Source: Clavelina lepadiformis | Taxonomy: Eukaryota > Chordata > Ascidiacea > Aplousobranchia > Clavelinidae | Direction of reading: 5' to 3' | DNA: 64,000 bases | Assembly: GCF_947623445.1 (NCBI RefSeq) | Contig: NC_135243.1 | Location: 14,758,501-14,822,500, forward strand | Shown: piece by piece, positions 1 to 11,400 of the stretch | Position numbering within the stretch: the first letter of the stretch is position 1 | How the letters are laid out: each line of letters opens with the position of its first letter | The notes under the pieces: model-generated | What the model saw: only the letters and a program-made list of their open reading frames with translations | Database searches by the model: none | What the model was told of the DNA's origin: nothing | Program-made: the position numbers and the translations under genes

Positions 1-84
1 AAATTTATAGCAACTATTTGCTTTTTTGAATTTCCTATGCAATCGAATTAGAATTGGAAATGCCATTTTCTTTCATTTGAAATC
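1..84 (+). repeat. Partial 5S spacer at left window edge
   Basis: This is the downstream part of a spacer (TAGCAACTATTTGC to TTGAAATC) leading into the first gene. The array therefore continues beyond the left edge. Confidence 0.9.
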
Positions 85-1874
85 GCCTACGACCATACCA
101 GGTTGAGTAGACCCGATCTCGTTCGATCTCGGAAGTTAAGCAACCTCGGGCCCTGTTAGTACTTGGATGATTGCCCGCCTGGGAATACCGGGTGTTGTAA
201 GCATTTTAATCATGCTGTATATTTCAATCAAATGTCTAGCAACTGTTTGCGTTTTTTAATTTCCTATGCAATCCAATTAGAATTGAAAATGCCATTTTCT
301 TTTTTTTGAAATCGCCTACGACCATACCAGGTTGAGTATACCCGATCACGGAAGTTAAGCAACCTCGGGCCCTGTTAGTACTTGGATGGGTGACCGCCTG
401 GGAATACCGGGTGTTGTAAGCATTTTAGTCATGCTGTATATTTCAATTCAATTTTTAGCAACTATTTGCTTTTTTGAATTTCCTATGCAATCGAATTTGA
501 ATTCATAAAGCCATTTTTATTCTTTTGAAATCGCCTACGACCATACCAGGTTGAGTAGACCCGATCTCGTTCGATCTCGGAAGTTAAGCAACCTCGGTCC
601 CGGTTAGTACTTGGATGGGTGACCGCCTGGGAATACCGTGGTTTGTAAGCGTTTTAGTCATGCTGTATATTTCAATTATTTTTATAACATCTGTTTACTT
701 TTTTGAATTTCCTATGCAATCGAATTAGAATTGAAAATGCCATTTTATTTCATTTGAAATCACCTACGACCATAACAGAATGAGTAGACCCGATCTCGTT
801 CGATCTCGGAAGTTAAGCAACCTCGGGCCCGGTTAGTACTTGGATGGGTGACCACCTGGGAATAACGGGTGTTGTAAGCATTTTAGTCATGCTGTATATT
901 TCAATTCAATTTTTAGCAACTATTTGCTTTTTTAAATTTCCTATGCAATCGAATTAGATATCAAATAGCCATTTTCTTTCTTTTGAAATCGCCTACGACC
1001 ATACCAGGTTAAATAGACCCGATCTCGTTCGATCTCGGAAGTTAAGCAACCTCGTGACCGGTTAGTACTTGGATGGGTGACCGCCTGGGAATACCAGGTG
1101 CTGTAAGCATTTTAGTCATGCTGTATACTTCAATTAAATTTTTAGCAACTTTTTGCTTTTTTGAATTTCCTATGCAATCGAATTAGAATTGAAAATGCCA
1201 TTTTCTTTCTTTTGAAATCGCCTACGACCATACCAGGTTAAGTAGACCTGATCTCGGTCGATCTCGGAAGTTAAGCAACCTCGGGCCCGGTTAATACTTG
1301 GATGGGTGACCGCCTGAGAATACCGGGTGTTGTAAGCATTTTATTCATGCTGTATATTTCAATCAAATTTATAGCAACTATTTGCTTTTTTGAATTTCCT
1401 ATGCAGTCGAATTTGATTTGGAAAGACCATTTTTCTTCATTTGAAATCGTCTACGACCATACCAGTTTGAGTAGACCCGATCTCGTTCGATCTTGGAAGT
1501 TAAGCAACCTCGGGCCCTGTTAGTACTTGGATGGGTGACCGCCTGGGAATACCGGGTGTTGTAAGCATTTTAGTCATGCTGTATATTTCAATTCAATTTT
1601 TAGCAACTATTTGCTTTTTTGAATTTCCTATGCAATCGAATTTGAATTCATAAAGCCATTTTCTTTCATTTGAAATCGCCTACGACCATACCAGGTTGAG
1701 TAGACCCGATCTCGTTCGATCTCGGAAGTTAAGCAACCTCGGGCCCGGTTAGTAGTTGGATGGGTGACTGCCTGGGAATCCCGGTTGTTGTAAGCATTTT
1801 AGTCATGCTGTATATTTCAATTATTTTTATAGCAACTGTTTGCGTTTTTGTATTTCTTATGCAATCGAATTAGA

Positions 1875-1884
1875 ATTGAAAATG
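1875..1884 (+). promoter_or_regulatory. Candidate -30 element upstream of 5S
   Basis: The A-rich string ATTGAAAATG lies about 24-32 bp before +1 in the reference unit. Several invertebrate and fungal 5S genes need a TATA-like element near -30. Across this array the same position is the most variable part of an otherwise conserved spacer and takes a few set forms (GAAAATG, CATAAAG, GGAAAGA, AAAAAAG). Role is inferred from position only. Confidence 0.4.
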
Positions 1885-1906
1885 TCATTTTCTTTCTTTT
1901 GAAATT

Positions 1907-2026
1907 GCCTACGACCATACCGGGTTGAGTAGACCCGATCTCGTTCGATCTCGGAAGTTAAGCAACCTCGGGCCCGGTTAGTACTTGGATGGGTGACCGC
2001 CTGGGAATACCGGGTGTTGTAAGCAT
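1907..2026 (+). rRNA. 5S rRNA gene, near-consensus reference copy
   Basis: This copy differs from the array consensus at about one base (CCGGG for CCAGG at nt 15-19), so it serves as the reference. It is 120 nt long, against 120-121 nt in animals. It starts at GCCTACGACC, chosen because this end pairs with the 3' end GTTGTAAGC to make helix I. Helix II joins nt 17-22 to CAACCT. Loop E and helix IV-V sequence TTAGTACTTGGATGGGTGA is as in animal 5S. The third pair of helix I is C-A instead of a Watson-Crick pair, as in most of the array. An identical HOR partner sits at 9894. It looks able to fold and be transcribed; activity is an inference. Confidence 0.95.
1956..2003 (+). promoter_or_regulatory. 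Internal control region of 5S gene (box A, intermediate element, box C)
   Basis: Shown for the reference gene; the same arrangement recurs in the other genes. By the known animal type 1 Pol III layout, box A covers about nt 50-64 (1956-1970, AGTTAAGCAACCTCG), the intermediate element nt 67-72, and box C nt 80-97 (1986-2003, TGGATGGGTGACCGCCTG). These bind TFIIIA and TFIIIC. Sequence match is direct; factor binding is from family knowledge. Confidence 0.85.
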
Positions 2027-2029
2027 TTT
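2026..2029 (+). terminator. Pol III T4 terminator
   Basis: Four T residues directly follow the end of the mature 5S sequence (AAGCATTTTAG), as expected for Pol III termination. Most units on both strands have this T4. Many units in 21-48 kb have only TTT here (AAGCAATTTAG), with longer T-runs further down the spacer as back-up. Confidence 0.8.
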
Positions 2030-3730
2030 AGTCATGCTGTATAATTCAATTAAATTTATAACATCTGTTTACTTTTTTGAATTTCCTATGCAATCGAATT
2101 TGAATTCATAATAACATTTTCTTTCATTTGAAATCGCCTACGACCATACCAGGTTGAGTAAACCCGATCTCGTTCGATCTCGGAAGTTAAGCAACCTCGT
2201 GCCCGGTTAGTACTTGGATGGGTGACCAGCTGGGAATACCAGGTGCTGTAAGCATTTTAGTCATGCTGTATACTTCAATTAAATTTTTAGCAACTATTTG
2301 CTTTTTTTGAATTTCCTATGCAATCGAATTAGAATTGAAAATGCCATTTTCTTTCTTTTGAAATCGCCTACGACCATACCAGGTTGAGTAGACCTGATCT
2401 CGTTCGATCTCGGAAGTTAAGCAACCTCGGGCCCGGTTAGTACTTGGATGGGTGACCGCCTGGGAATAGCGGGTGTTGTAAGCATTTTATTCATGCTGTA
2501 TATTTCAATCAAATTTATAGCAACTATTTGCTTTTTTGAATTTCCTATGCAATCGAATTAGATTTGGAAAGACCATTTTTCTTCATTTGAAATCGTCTAC
2601 GACCATACCAGTTTGAGTAGACCCGATTTCGTTCGATCTTGGAAGTTAAGCAACCTCGGGCCCTGTTAGTACTTGGATGGTTGACCGCCTGGGAATACCG
2701 GGTGTTGTAAGCATTTTAGTCATGCTGTATATTTCAATTCAATTTTTAGCAACTATTTGCTTTTTTGAATTTCCTATGCAATCGAATTAGAATTCATAAA
2801 GCCATTTTTATTCTTTTGAAATCGCCTACGACCATACCAGGTTGAGTAAACCCGATCTCGTTCGATCTTGGAAGTTAAGCAACCTCGGGCCCGGTTAGTA
2901 CTTGGATGGGTGACCGCCTGGGAATACCGGGTGCTGTAAGCATTTTAATCATGCTGTATATTTCAATTAAATTTTTAGCAACTATTTGCTTTTTTGAATT
3001 TCCTATGCAATCGAATTAGAATTGGAAAGACTATTTTCTTTCATTTGGAAATCGCCTACGACCATACCAGGTTGAGTAGACCCGATCTCGTTCGATCTCG
3101 GAAGTTAAGCAACCTCGGGCCCGGTTAGTACTTGGATGGTTGACCGCCTGGGAATACCGGGTGTTGTAAGCATTTTAGTCATGCTGTATATTTCAATCAA
3201 ATGTCTAGCAACTGTTTGCATTTTTTAATTTCCTATGCAATCGAATTCTAATTGAAAATGCCCTTTTCTTTTTTTTGAAATCGTCTACGACCATACCAGG
3301 TTGAGTATACCCGATCTCGGAAGTTAAGCAACCTCGGGCCCTGTTAGTACTTGGATAGGTGACCGCCTGGGAATACCGGGTGTTGTAAGCATTTTAGTCA
3401 TGCTTTATATTTCAATTCAATTTTTAGCAACTATTTGCTTTTTTGAATTTCCTATGCAATCGAATTAGAATTCATAAAGCCATTTTTATTCTTTTGAAAT
3501 CGCTTACGACCATACCAGGTTGAGTAGACCCGATCTCGTTCGATCTCGGAAGTTAAGCAACCTCGGGCCCGGTTAGTACTTGGATGGGTGACCGCCTAGG
3601 AATACCGGGTGCTGTAAGAATTTTAATCATGCTGTATATTTCAATTAAAATTTTAGCAACTATTTGCTTTTTTGAATTTCCTATGCAATCGATTTAGAAT
3701 TGAAAAGGCCATTTTATTTCTTTTGAAATC

Positions 3731-3850
3731 GCCTACGACCATACCAGGTTGAGCAGACCTGATCTCGTTCGATCTCGGAAGTTAATTAACCTCGGGCCCT
3801 GTTAGTACTTGGATGGTTGACCGCCTGGGAATACCGGGTGTTGTAAACAT
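3731..3850 (+). pseudogene. 5S gene with altered box A
   Basis: The box A sequence GTTAAGCAACC reads GTTAATTAACC here, changing two bases in a strongly conserved stretch that is both promoter and part of helix II/loop A. HOR partners at 11718 and 17185 carry the same change. Probably poorly transcribed or non-functional; this is inferred. Confidence 0.5.
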
Positions 3851-4417
3851 TTTAGTCATGCTGTATATGTCAATTATTTTTATAGCAACTGTTTGCGTTT
3901 TTGTATTTCTTATGCAATCAAATTAGGATTTGAAAGACCATTTTCTTTCATTTGAAATCGTCTACGACCATACCAGGTTGAGTAGACCCGATCTCGTTCG
4001 ATCTCGGAAGTTAAGCAACCTCGGGCCCGGTTAGTACTTGGATGGGTGACCACCTGGGAATAACGGGTGTTGTAAGCATTTTAGTCATGCTGTATATTTC
4101 AATTAAATTTTTAGCAACTATTTGTTTTTTTGAATTTCCTATGCAATCGAATTAGAATTCATAAAGCCATTTTCTTTCTTTTGAATTCGCCTACGACCAT
4201 ACCAGGTTAAGTAGAACCGATCTCGTTCGATCTCGGAAGTTAAGCAACCTCGTGCCCGGTTAGTACTTGGATGGGTGACCGCCTGGGAATACCGTGTGTT
4301 GTAATTATTTTAGTCATGCTGTATATTTCATACAAATTTATAGCAACTATTTGCTTTTTTGAATTTCCTATGCAATCGAATTAGAATTGGAAAGACCATT
4401 TTCTTTCATTTGAAATC

Positions 4418-4537
4418 GTCTACGACCATACCAGGTTGAGTAGACCCGATCTCGTTCGATCTCGGAAGTTAAGCAACCTCGGGCCCGGTTAATTTTTGGA
4501 TGGGTGACCGCCTGGGAATAACGGGTGTTGTAAGCAT
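4418..4537 (+). pseudogene. 5S gene with internal T5 (likely pseudogene)
   Basis: Length and ends match a full 5S gene, but GTTAGTACTTGG has become GTTAATTTTTGG, which puts five T residues at 4493-4497, just before box C. A T5 on the coding strand normally ends Pol III transcription, so a short RNA of about 77-80 nt is expected. The same change is in the HOR partners at 12405 and 17872, so it predates the duplication. Confidence 0.7.
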
Positions 4538-7500
4538 TTTAGTCATGCTGTATATTTCAATCAAATTTATAGCAACTATTTGCTTTTTTGAATTTCCTAT
4601 GCAATCGAATTAGAATTGGAAAGACCATTTTCTTTCATTTGAAATCGCCTACGACCATACCAGGTTGAGTAGACCCGATCTCGTTCGATCTCGGAAGTTA
4701 AGCAACCTCGGGCCCTGTTAGTACTTGGATGATTGACCGCCTGGGAATACCGGGTGTTGTAAGCATTTTAATCATGCTGTATATTTCAATCAAATGTCTA
4801 GCAACTGTTTGCGTTTTTTAATTTCCTATGCAATCCAATTAGAATTGAAAATGCCCTTTTCTTTTTTTTGAAATCGCCTACGACCATACCAGGTTGAGTA
4901 TACCCGATCTCGGAAGTTAAGCAACCTCGGGCCCTGTTAGTACTTGGATGGTTGACCGCCTGGGAATAACGGGTGTTGTAAGCATTTTAGTCATGCTGTA
5001 TATTTCAATCAAATTTATAACAACTATTTGCTTTTTTGAATTTCTTATGCAATCGAATTAGAATTGGAAAGACCATTTTCTTTCATTTGAAATCGTCTAC
5101 GACCATACCAGGTTGAGTAGACCCGATCTCGTTCGATCTCGGAAGTTAAGCAACCTCGTGCCCGGTTAGTACTTGGATAGGTGACCGCCTGGGAATACCG
5201 GGTGTTGTAAGCATTTTAGTCATGCTGTATATTTCAATTAAATTTTTAGCAACTATTTGCTTTTTTGAATTTCCTATGCAATCGAATTAGAATTCATAAA
5301 GCCATTTTCTTTCCTTTGAAATCGCCTACGACCATACCAGGTTGAGCAGACCCGATCTCGTTCGATCTCGGAAGTTAAGCAACCTCGGGCCCGGTTAGTA
5401 CTTGGATGGGTGACCGCCTGGGAATACCGGGTGCTGTAAGCATTTTAGTCATGCTGTATATTTCAATTAAATTTTTAGCAACTTTTTGCTTTTTTGAATT
5501 TCCTATGCAATCGAATTAAAATTGAAAATGCCATTTTCTTTCTTTTGAAATCGCCTACGACCATACCAGGTTGAGCAGACCTGGTCTCGTTCGATCTCGG
5601 AAGTTAAGCAACCTCGGGCCCTGTTAGTACTTGGATGGTTGACCGACTGGGAATACCGGGTGTTGTAAGCATTTTAGTCATGCTGTATCTTTCAATCAAA
5701 TGTCTAGCAACTGTTTGCGTTTATTAATTTACTATGCAATCGAATTATAATTGAAAATGCCCTTTTCTTTCTTTTGAAATCGCCTACGACCATACCAGGT
5801 TGAGTAGACCCGATCTTGTTCGATCTCGGAAGTTAAGCAACCTCGGGCCCGGTTAGTACTTGGATGGGTGACCGCCTGGGAATACCGGGTGTTGTAAGCA
5901 TTTTAGTCATGCTGTATATTTCAATTCAATTTTTAGCAACTATTTGCTTTTTTGAATTTCCTATGCAATCGAATTGGATTTGGGAAGACCATTTTCTTTC
6001 ATTTGAAATCGTCTACGACCATACCAGGTTGAGTAGACCCGATCTCGTTCGATCTCGGAAGTTAAGCAACCTCGTGCCCGGTTAGTACTTGGATGGGTGA
6101 CCGCCTGGGAATACCGGGTGCTGTAAGCATTTTAGTCATGCTGTATATTTCAATTAAATTTTTAGCAACTATTTGCTTTTTTGAATTTCCTATGCAATCG
6201 AATTAGAATTGAAAATGCCATTTTCTTTCTTTTGAATTCGCCTACGACCATACCGGGTTGAGTAGACCCGATCTCGTTCGATCTCGGAAGTTAAGCAACC
6301 TCGGTCTCGGTTATAACTTGGATGGGTGACCGCCTGGGAATACCGGGTGTTATAAGCAATTTAGTCATGCTGTATATTTCAATTAAATTAATAGCAACTG
6401 TTTGTAATTTTGAATTTCCTATGCAATCGAATTAGAATTAAAAAAGCCATTTTCTTTCATTTTGAAACGCCTACGACCATACCAGGTTGAGTAGACCCGA
6501 TCTCGGAAGTTAAGCAACCTCGGGCCCGGTTAATACTTGGATGGGTGATTGCGTGGTAATACCGGGTGTTGTAAGCATTTTAGTCATGCTGTATCTTTCA
6601 ATCAAACTTATAATAACTATTTGCTTTTTTGAATTTCCTATGCAATCGAATTAGAATTCATAAAGCCATTTTCGTTCTTTGAAATCGCCTACGACCATAC
6701 CAGGTTGAGTAGACCCGATCTCGTTCGATCTCGGAAGTTAAGCAACCTCGGGCCCGGTTAATACTTGGATGGGTGACCGCCTGGGAATACCGGGTGTTGT
6801 AAGCATTTTATTCATGCTGTATATTTCAATCAAATTTATAGCAACTATTTGCTTTTTTGAATTTCCTATGCAATCGAATTTGATTTGGAAAGACCATTTT
6901 TCTTCATTTGAAATCGTCTACGACCATACCAGGTTGAGTAGACCCGATCTCGTTCGATCTTGGAAGTTAAGCAACCTCGGGCCCTGTTAGTACTTGGATG
7001 GGTGACCGCCTGGGAATACCGGGTGTTGTAAGCATTTTAGTCATGCTGTATATTTCAATTATTTTTATAGCAACTGTTTGCGTTTTTGTATTTCTTATGC
7101 AATCGAATTATAATTGAAAATGCCATTTTCTTTCTTTTGAAATTGCCTACGTCCATTCCGGGTTGAGTAGACCCGATCTCGTTCGATCTCGGAAGTTAAG
7201 CAACCTCGGTCCCGGTTAGTACTTGGATGGTTGACCGCCTGGGAATAACGGGTGTTGTAAGCATTTTAGTCATGCTGTATATTTCAATCAAATTTATAAC
7301 AACTATTTGCTTTTTTGAATTTCTTATGCAATCGAATTAGAATTGGAAAGACCATTTTCTTTCATTTGAAATCGTCTACGACCATACCAGGTTGAGTAGA
7401 CCCGATCTCGTTCGATCTCGGAAGTTAAGCAACCTCGTGCCCGGTTAGTACTTGGATAGGTGACAGCCTGGGAATACCGGGTGTTGTAAGCATTTTAGTC

Positions 7501-8450
7501 ATGCTGTATATCTCAATTCAATTTTTAGCAACTATTTGCTTTTTTGAATTTCCTATGCAATCGAATTAGAATTCATAAAGCCATTTTCTTTCTTTTGAAA
7601 TTGCCTACGACCATACCAGGTTGAGCAGACCCGATCTCGTTCGATCTCGGAAGTTAAGCAACCTCGGGCCCGGTTAGTACTTGGATGGGTGACCAGCTGG
7701 GAATACCAGGTGCTGTAAGCATTTTAGTCATGCTGTATACTTCAATTAAATTTTTAGCAACTAATTGCTTTTTTTGAATTTCCTATGCAATCGAATTAGA
7801 ATTGAAAATGCCATTTTCTTTCTTTTGAAATCGCCTACGACCATACCAGGTTGAGTAGACCTGATCTCGTTCGATCTCGGAAGTTAAGCAACCTCGGGCC
7901 CGGTTAGTACTTGGATGGGTGACCGCCTGGGAATAGCGGGTGTTGTAAGCATTTTATTCATGCTGTATATTTCAATCAAATTTATAGCAACTATTTGCTT
8001 TTTTGAATTTCCTATGCAATCGAATTAGATTTGGAAAGACCATTTTTCTTCATTTGAAATCGTCTACGACCATACCAGTTTGAGTAGACCCGATCTCGTT
8101 CGATCTTGGAAGTTAAGCAACCTCGGGCCCTGTTAGTACTTGGATGGGTGACCGCCTGGGAATACCGGGTGTTGTAAGCATTTTAGTCATGCTGTATATT
8201 TCAATTCAATTTTTAGCAACTATTTGCTTTTTTGAATTTCCTATGCAATCTAATTAGAATTCATAAAGCCATTTTTATTCTTTTGAAATCGCCTACGACC
8301 ATACCAGGTTGAGTAAACCCGATCTCGTTCGATCTTGGAAGTTAAGCAACCTCGGGCCCGGTTAGTACTTGGATGGGTGACCGCCTGGGAATACCGGGTG
8401 CTGTAAGCATTTTAATCATGCTGTATATTTCAATTGAATTTTTAGCAACT

Positions 8451-11400
8451 TTTTGCTTTTTTGAATTTCCTATGCAATCGAATTTGAATTCATAAAGCCA
8501 TTTTTATTCTTTTGAAATCGCCTACGACCATACCAGGTTGAGTAGACCCGATCTCGTTCGATCTCGGAAGTTAAGCAACCTCGGTCCCGGTTAGTACTTG
8601 GATGGGTGACCGCCTGGGAATACCGTGGTTTGTAAGCGTTTTAGTCATGCTGTATATTTCAATTATTTTTATAACATCTGTTTACTTTTTTGAATTTCCT
8701 ATGCAATCGAATTAGAATTGAAAATGCCATTTTATTTCATTTGAAATCACCTACGACCATAACAGAATGAGTAGACCCGATCTCGTTCGATCTCGGAAGT
8801 TAAGCAACCTCGGGCCCGGTTAGTACTTGGATGGGTGACCACCTGGGAATAACGGGTGTTGTAAGCATTTTAGTCATGCTGTATATTTCAATTCAATTTT
8901 TAGCAACTATTTGCTTTTTTAAATTTCCTATGCAATCGAATTAGATATCAAATAGCCATTTTCTTTCTTTTGAAATCGCCTACGACCATACCAGGTTAAA
9001 TAGACCCGATCTCGTTCGATCTCGGAAGTTAAGCAACCTCGTGACCGGTTAGTACTTGGATGGGTGACCGCCTGGGAATACCAGGTGCTGTAAGCATTTT
9101 AGTCATGCTGTATACTTCAATTAAATTTTTAGCAACTTTTTGCTTTTTTGAATTTCCTATGCAATCGAATTAGAATTGAAAATGCCATTTTCTTTCTTTT
9201 GAAATCGCCTACGACCATACCAGGTTAAGTAGACCTGATCTCGGTCGATCTCGGAAGTTAAGCAACCTCGGGCCCGGTTAATACTTGGATGGGTGACCGC
9301 CTGAGAATACCGGGTGTTGTAAGCATTTTATTCATGCTGTATATTTCAATCAAATTTATAGCAACTATTTGCTTTTTTGAATTTCCTATGCAGTCGAATT
9401 TGATTTGGAAAGACCATTTTTCTTCATTTGAAATCGTCTACGACCATACCAGTTTGAGTAGACCCGATCTCGTTCGATCTTGGAAGTTAAGCAACCTCGG
9501 GCCCTGTTAGTACTTGGATGGGTGACCGCCTGGGAATACCGGGTGTTGTAAGCATTTTAGTCATGCTGTATATTTCAATTCAATTTTTAGCAACTATTTG
9601 CTTTTTTGAATTTCCTATGCAATCGAATTTGAATTCATAAAGCCATTTTCTTTCATTTGAAATCGCCTACGACCATACCAGGTTGAGTAGACCCGATCTC
9701 GTTCGATCTCGGAAGTTAAGCAACCTCGGGCCCGGTTAGTAGTTGGATGGGTGACTGCCTGGGAATCCCGGTTGTTGTAAGCATTTTAGTCATGCTGTAT
9801 ATTTCAATTATTTTTATAGCAACTGTTTGCGTTTTTGTATTTCTTATGCAATCGAATTAGAATTGAAAATGTCATTTTCTTTCTTTTGAAATTGCCTACG
9901 ACCATACCGGGTTGAGTAGACCCGATCTCGTTCGATCTCGGAAGTTAAGCAACCTCGGGCCCGGTTAGTACTTGGATGGGTGACCGCCTGGGAATACCGG
10001 GTGTTGTAAGCATTTTAGTCATGCTGTATAATTCAATTAAATTTATAACATCTGTTTACTTTTTTGAATTTCCTATGCAATCGAATTTGAATTCATAATA
10101 ACATTTTCTTTCATTTGAAATCGCCTACGACCATACCAGGTTGAGTAAACCCGATCTCGTTCGATCTCGGAAGTTAAGCAACCTCGTGCCCGGTTAGTAC
10201 TTGGATGGGTGACCAGCTGGGAATACCAGGTGCTGTAAGCATTTTAGTCATGCTGTATACTTCAATTAAATTTTTAGCAACTATTTGCTTTTTTTGAATT
10301 TCCTATGCAATCGAATTAGAATTGAAAATGCCATTTTCTTTCTTTTGAAATCGCCTACGACCATACCAGGTTGAGTAGACCTGATCTCGTTCGATCTCGG
10401 AAGTTAAGCAACCTCGGGCCCGGTTAGTACTTGGATGGGTGACCGCCTGGGAATAGCGGGTGTTGTAAGCATTTTATTCATGCTGTATATTTCAATCAAA
10501 TTTATAGCAACTATTTGCTTTTTTGAATTTCCTATGCAATCGAATTAGATTTGGAAAGACCATTTTTCTTCATTTGAAATCGTCTACGACCATACCAGTT
10601 TGAGTAGACCCGATTTCGTTCGATCTTGGAAGTTAAGCAACCTCGGGCCCTGTTAGTACTTGGATGGTTGACCGCCTGGGAATACCGGGTGTTGTAAGCA
10701 TTTTAGTCATGCTGTATATTTCAATTCAATTTTTAGCAACTATTTGCTTTTTTGAATTTCCTATGCAATCGAATTAGAATTCATAAAGCCATTTTTATTC
10801 TTTTGAAATCGCCTACGACCATACCAGGTTGAGTAAACCCGATCTCGTTCGATCTTGGAAGTTAAGCAACCTCGGGCCCGGTTAGTACTTGGATGGGTGA
10901 CCGCCTGGGAATACCGGGTGCTGTAAGCATTTTAATCATGCTGTATATTTCAATTAAATTTTTAGCAACTATTTGCTTTTTTGAATTTCCTATGCAATCG
11001 AATTAGAATTGGAAAGACTATTTTCTTTCATTTGGAAATCGCCTACGACCATACCAGGTTGAGTAGACCCGATCTCGTTCGATCTCGGAAGTTAAGCAAC
11101 CTCGGGCCCGGTTAGTACTTGGATGGTTGACCGCCTGGGAATACCGGGTGTTGTAAGCATTTTAGTCATGCTGTATATTTCAATCAAATGTCTAGCAACT
11201 GTTTGCATTTTTTAATTTCCTATGCAATCGAATTCTAATTGAAAATGCCCTTTTCTTTTTTTTGAAATCGTCTACGACCATACCAGGTTGAGTATACCCG
11301 ATCTCGGAAGTTAAGCAACCTCGGGCCCTGTTAGTACTTGGATAGGTGACCGCCTGGGAATACCGGGTGTTGTAAGCATTTTAGTCATGCTTTATATTTC

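Larger units (their letters stand above)
85..8410 (+). rRNA. 5S rRNA genes, block A (37 tandem genes)
   Basis: Each gene is the RNA polymerase III-transcribed 5S rRNA of the large ribosomal subunit. Gene starts (first nt): 85, 314, 533, 762, 991, 1220, 1449, 1678, 1907, 2136, 2366, 2595, 2824, 3054, 3283, 3502, 3731, 3960, 4189, 4418, 4647, 4876, 5095, 5324, 5553, 5782, 6011, 6240, 6469, 6687, 6916, 7145, 7374, 7603, 7833, 8062, 8291. Full genes are 120 nt and spaced 229 bp. Those at 314, 3283, 4876 and 6469 lack 10 nt (next gene 218-219 bp on). Helix II pairs perfectly in the consensus (AGGTTG with CAACCT). Box A and box C are visible in nearly all. 3731 has an altered box A and 4418 an internal T5. 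The spacer text before +1 alternates between forms ending GAAAATGCC, CATAAAGCC and GGAAAGACC. Assignment as 5S is certain; which copies are active is unknown. Confidence 0.97.
464..8450 (+). repeat. 35-unit 5S higher-order repeat, copy A
   Basis: Every unit variant from 464 to 8450 recurs in the same order 7987 bp downstream. The copies share private variants such as GATATCAAATAGCC before the gene at 991, the T5 at 4493, and TTAATTAACC at 3800. Only a few differences were seen between copies, for example TATATGTC against TATATTTC near 3845. This implies one recent 8-kb tandem duplication, or an assembly duplication. Confidence 0.9.

Noticed and set aside
1302-1523. Repeated 62-74-codon open frames starting at ATGGGTGACCGCC, about 20 along the array in one sense and some in the other
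   Set aside because: They begin in box C of one 5S gene, cross the spacer and end in the next gene. They exist only because the unit is conserved DNA; changes between copies follow 5S and spacer variation, not codon position. Not proteins.
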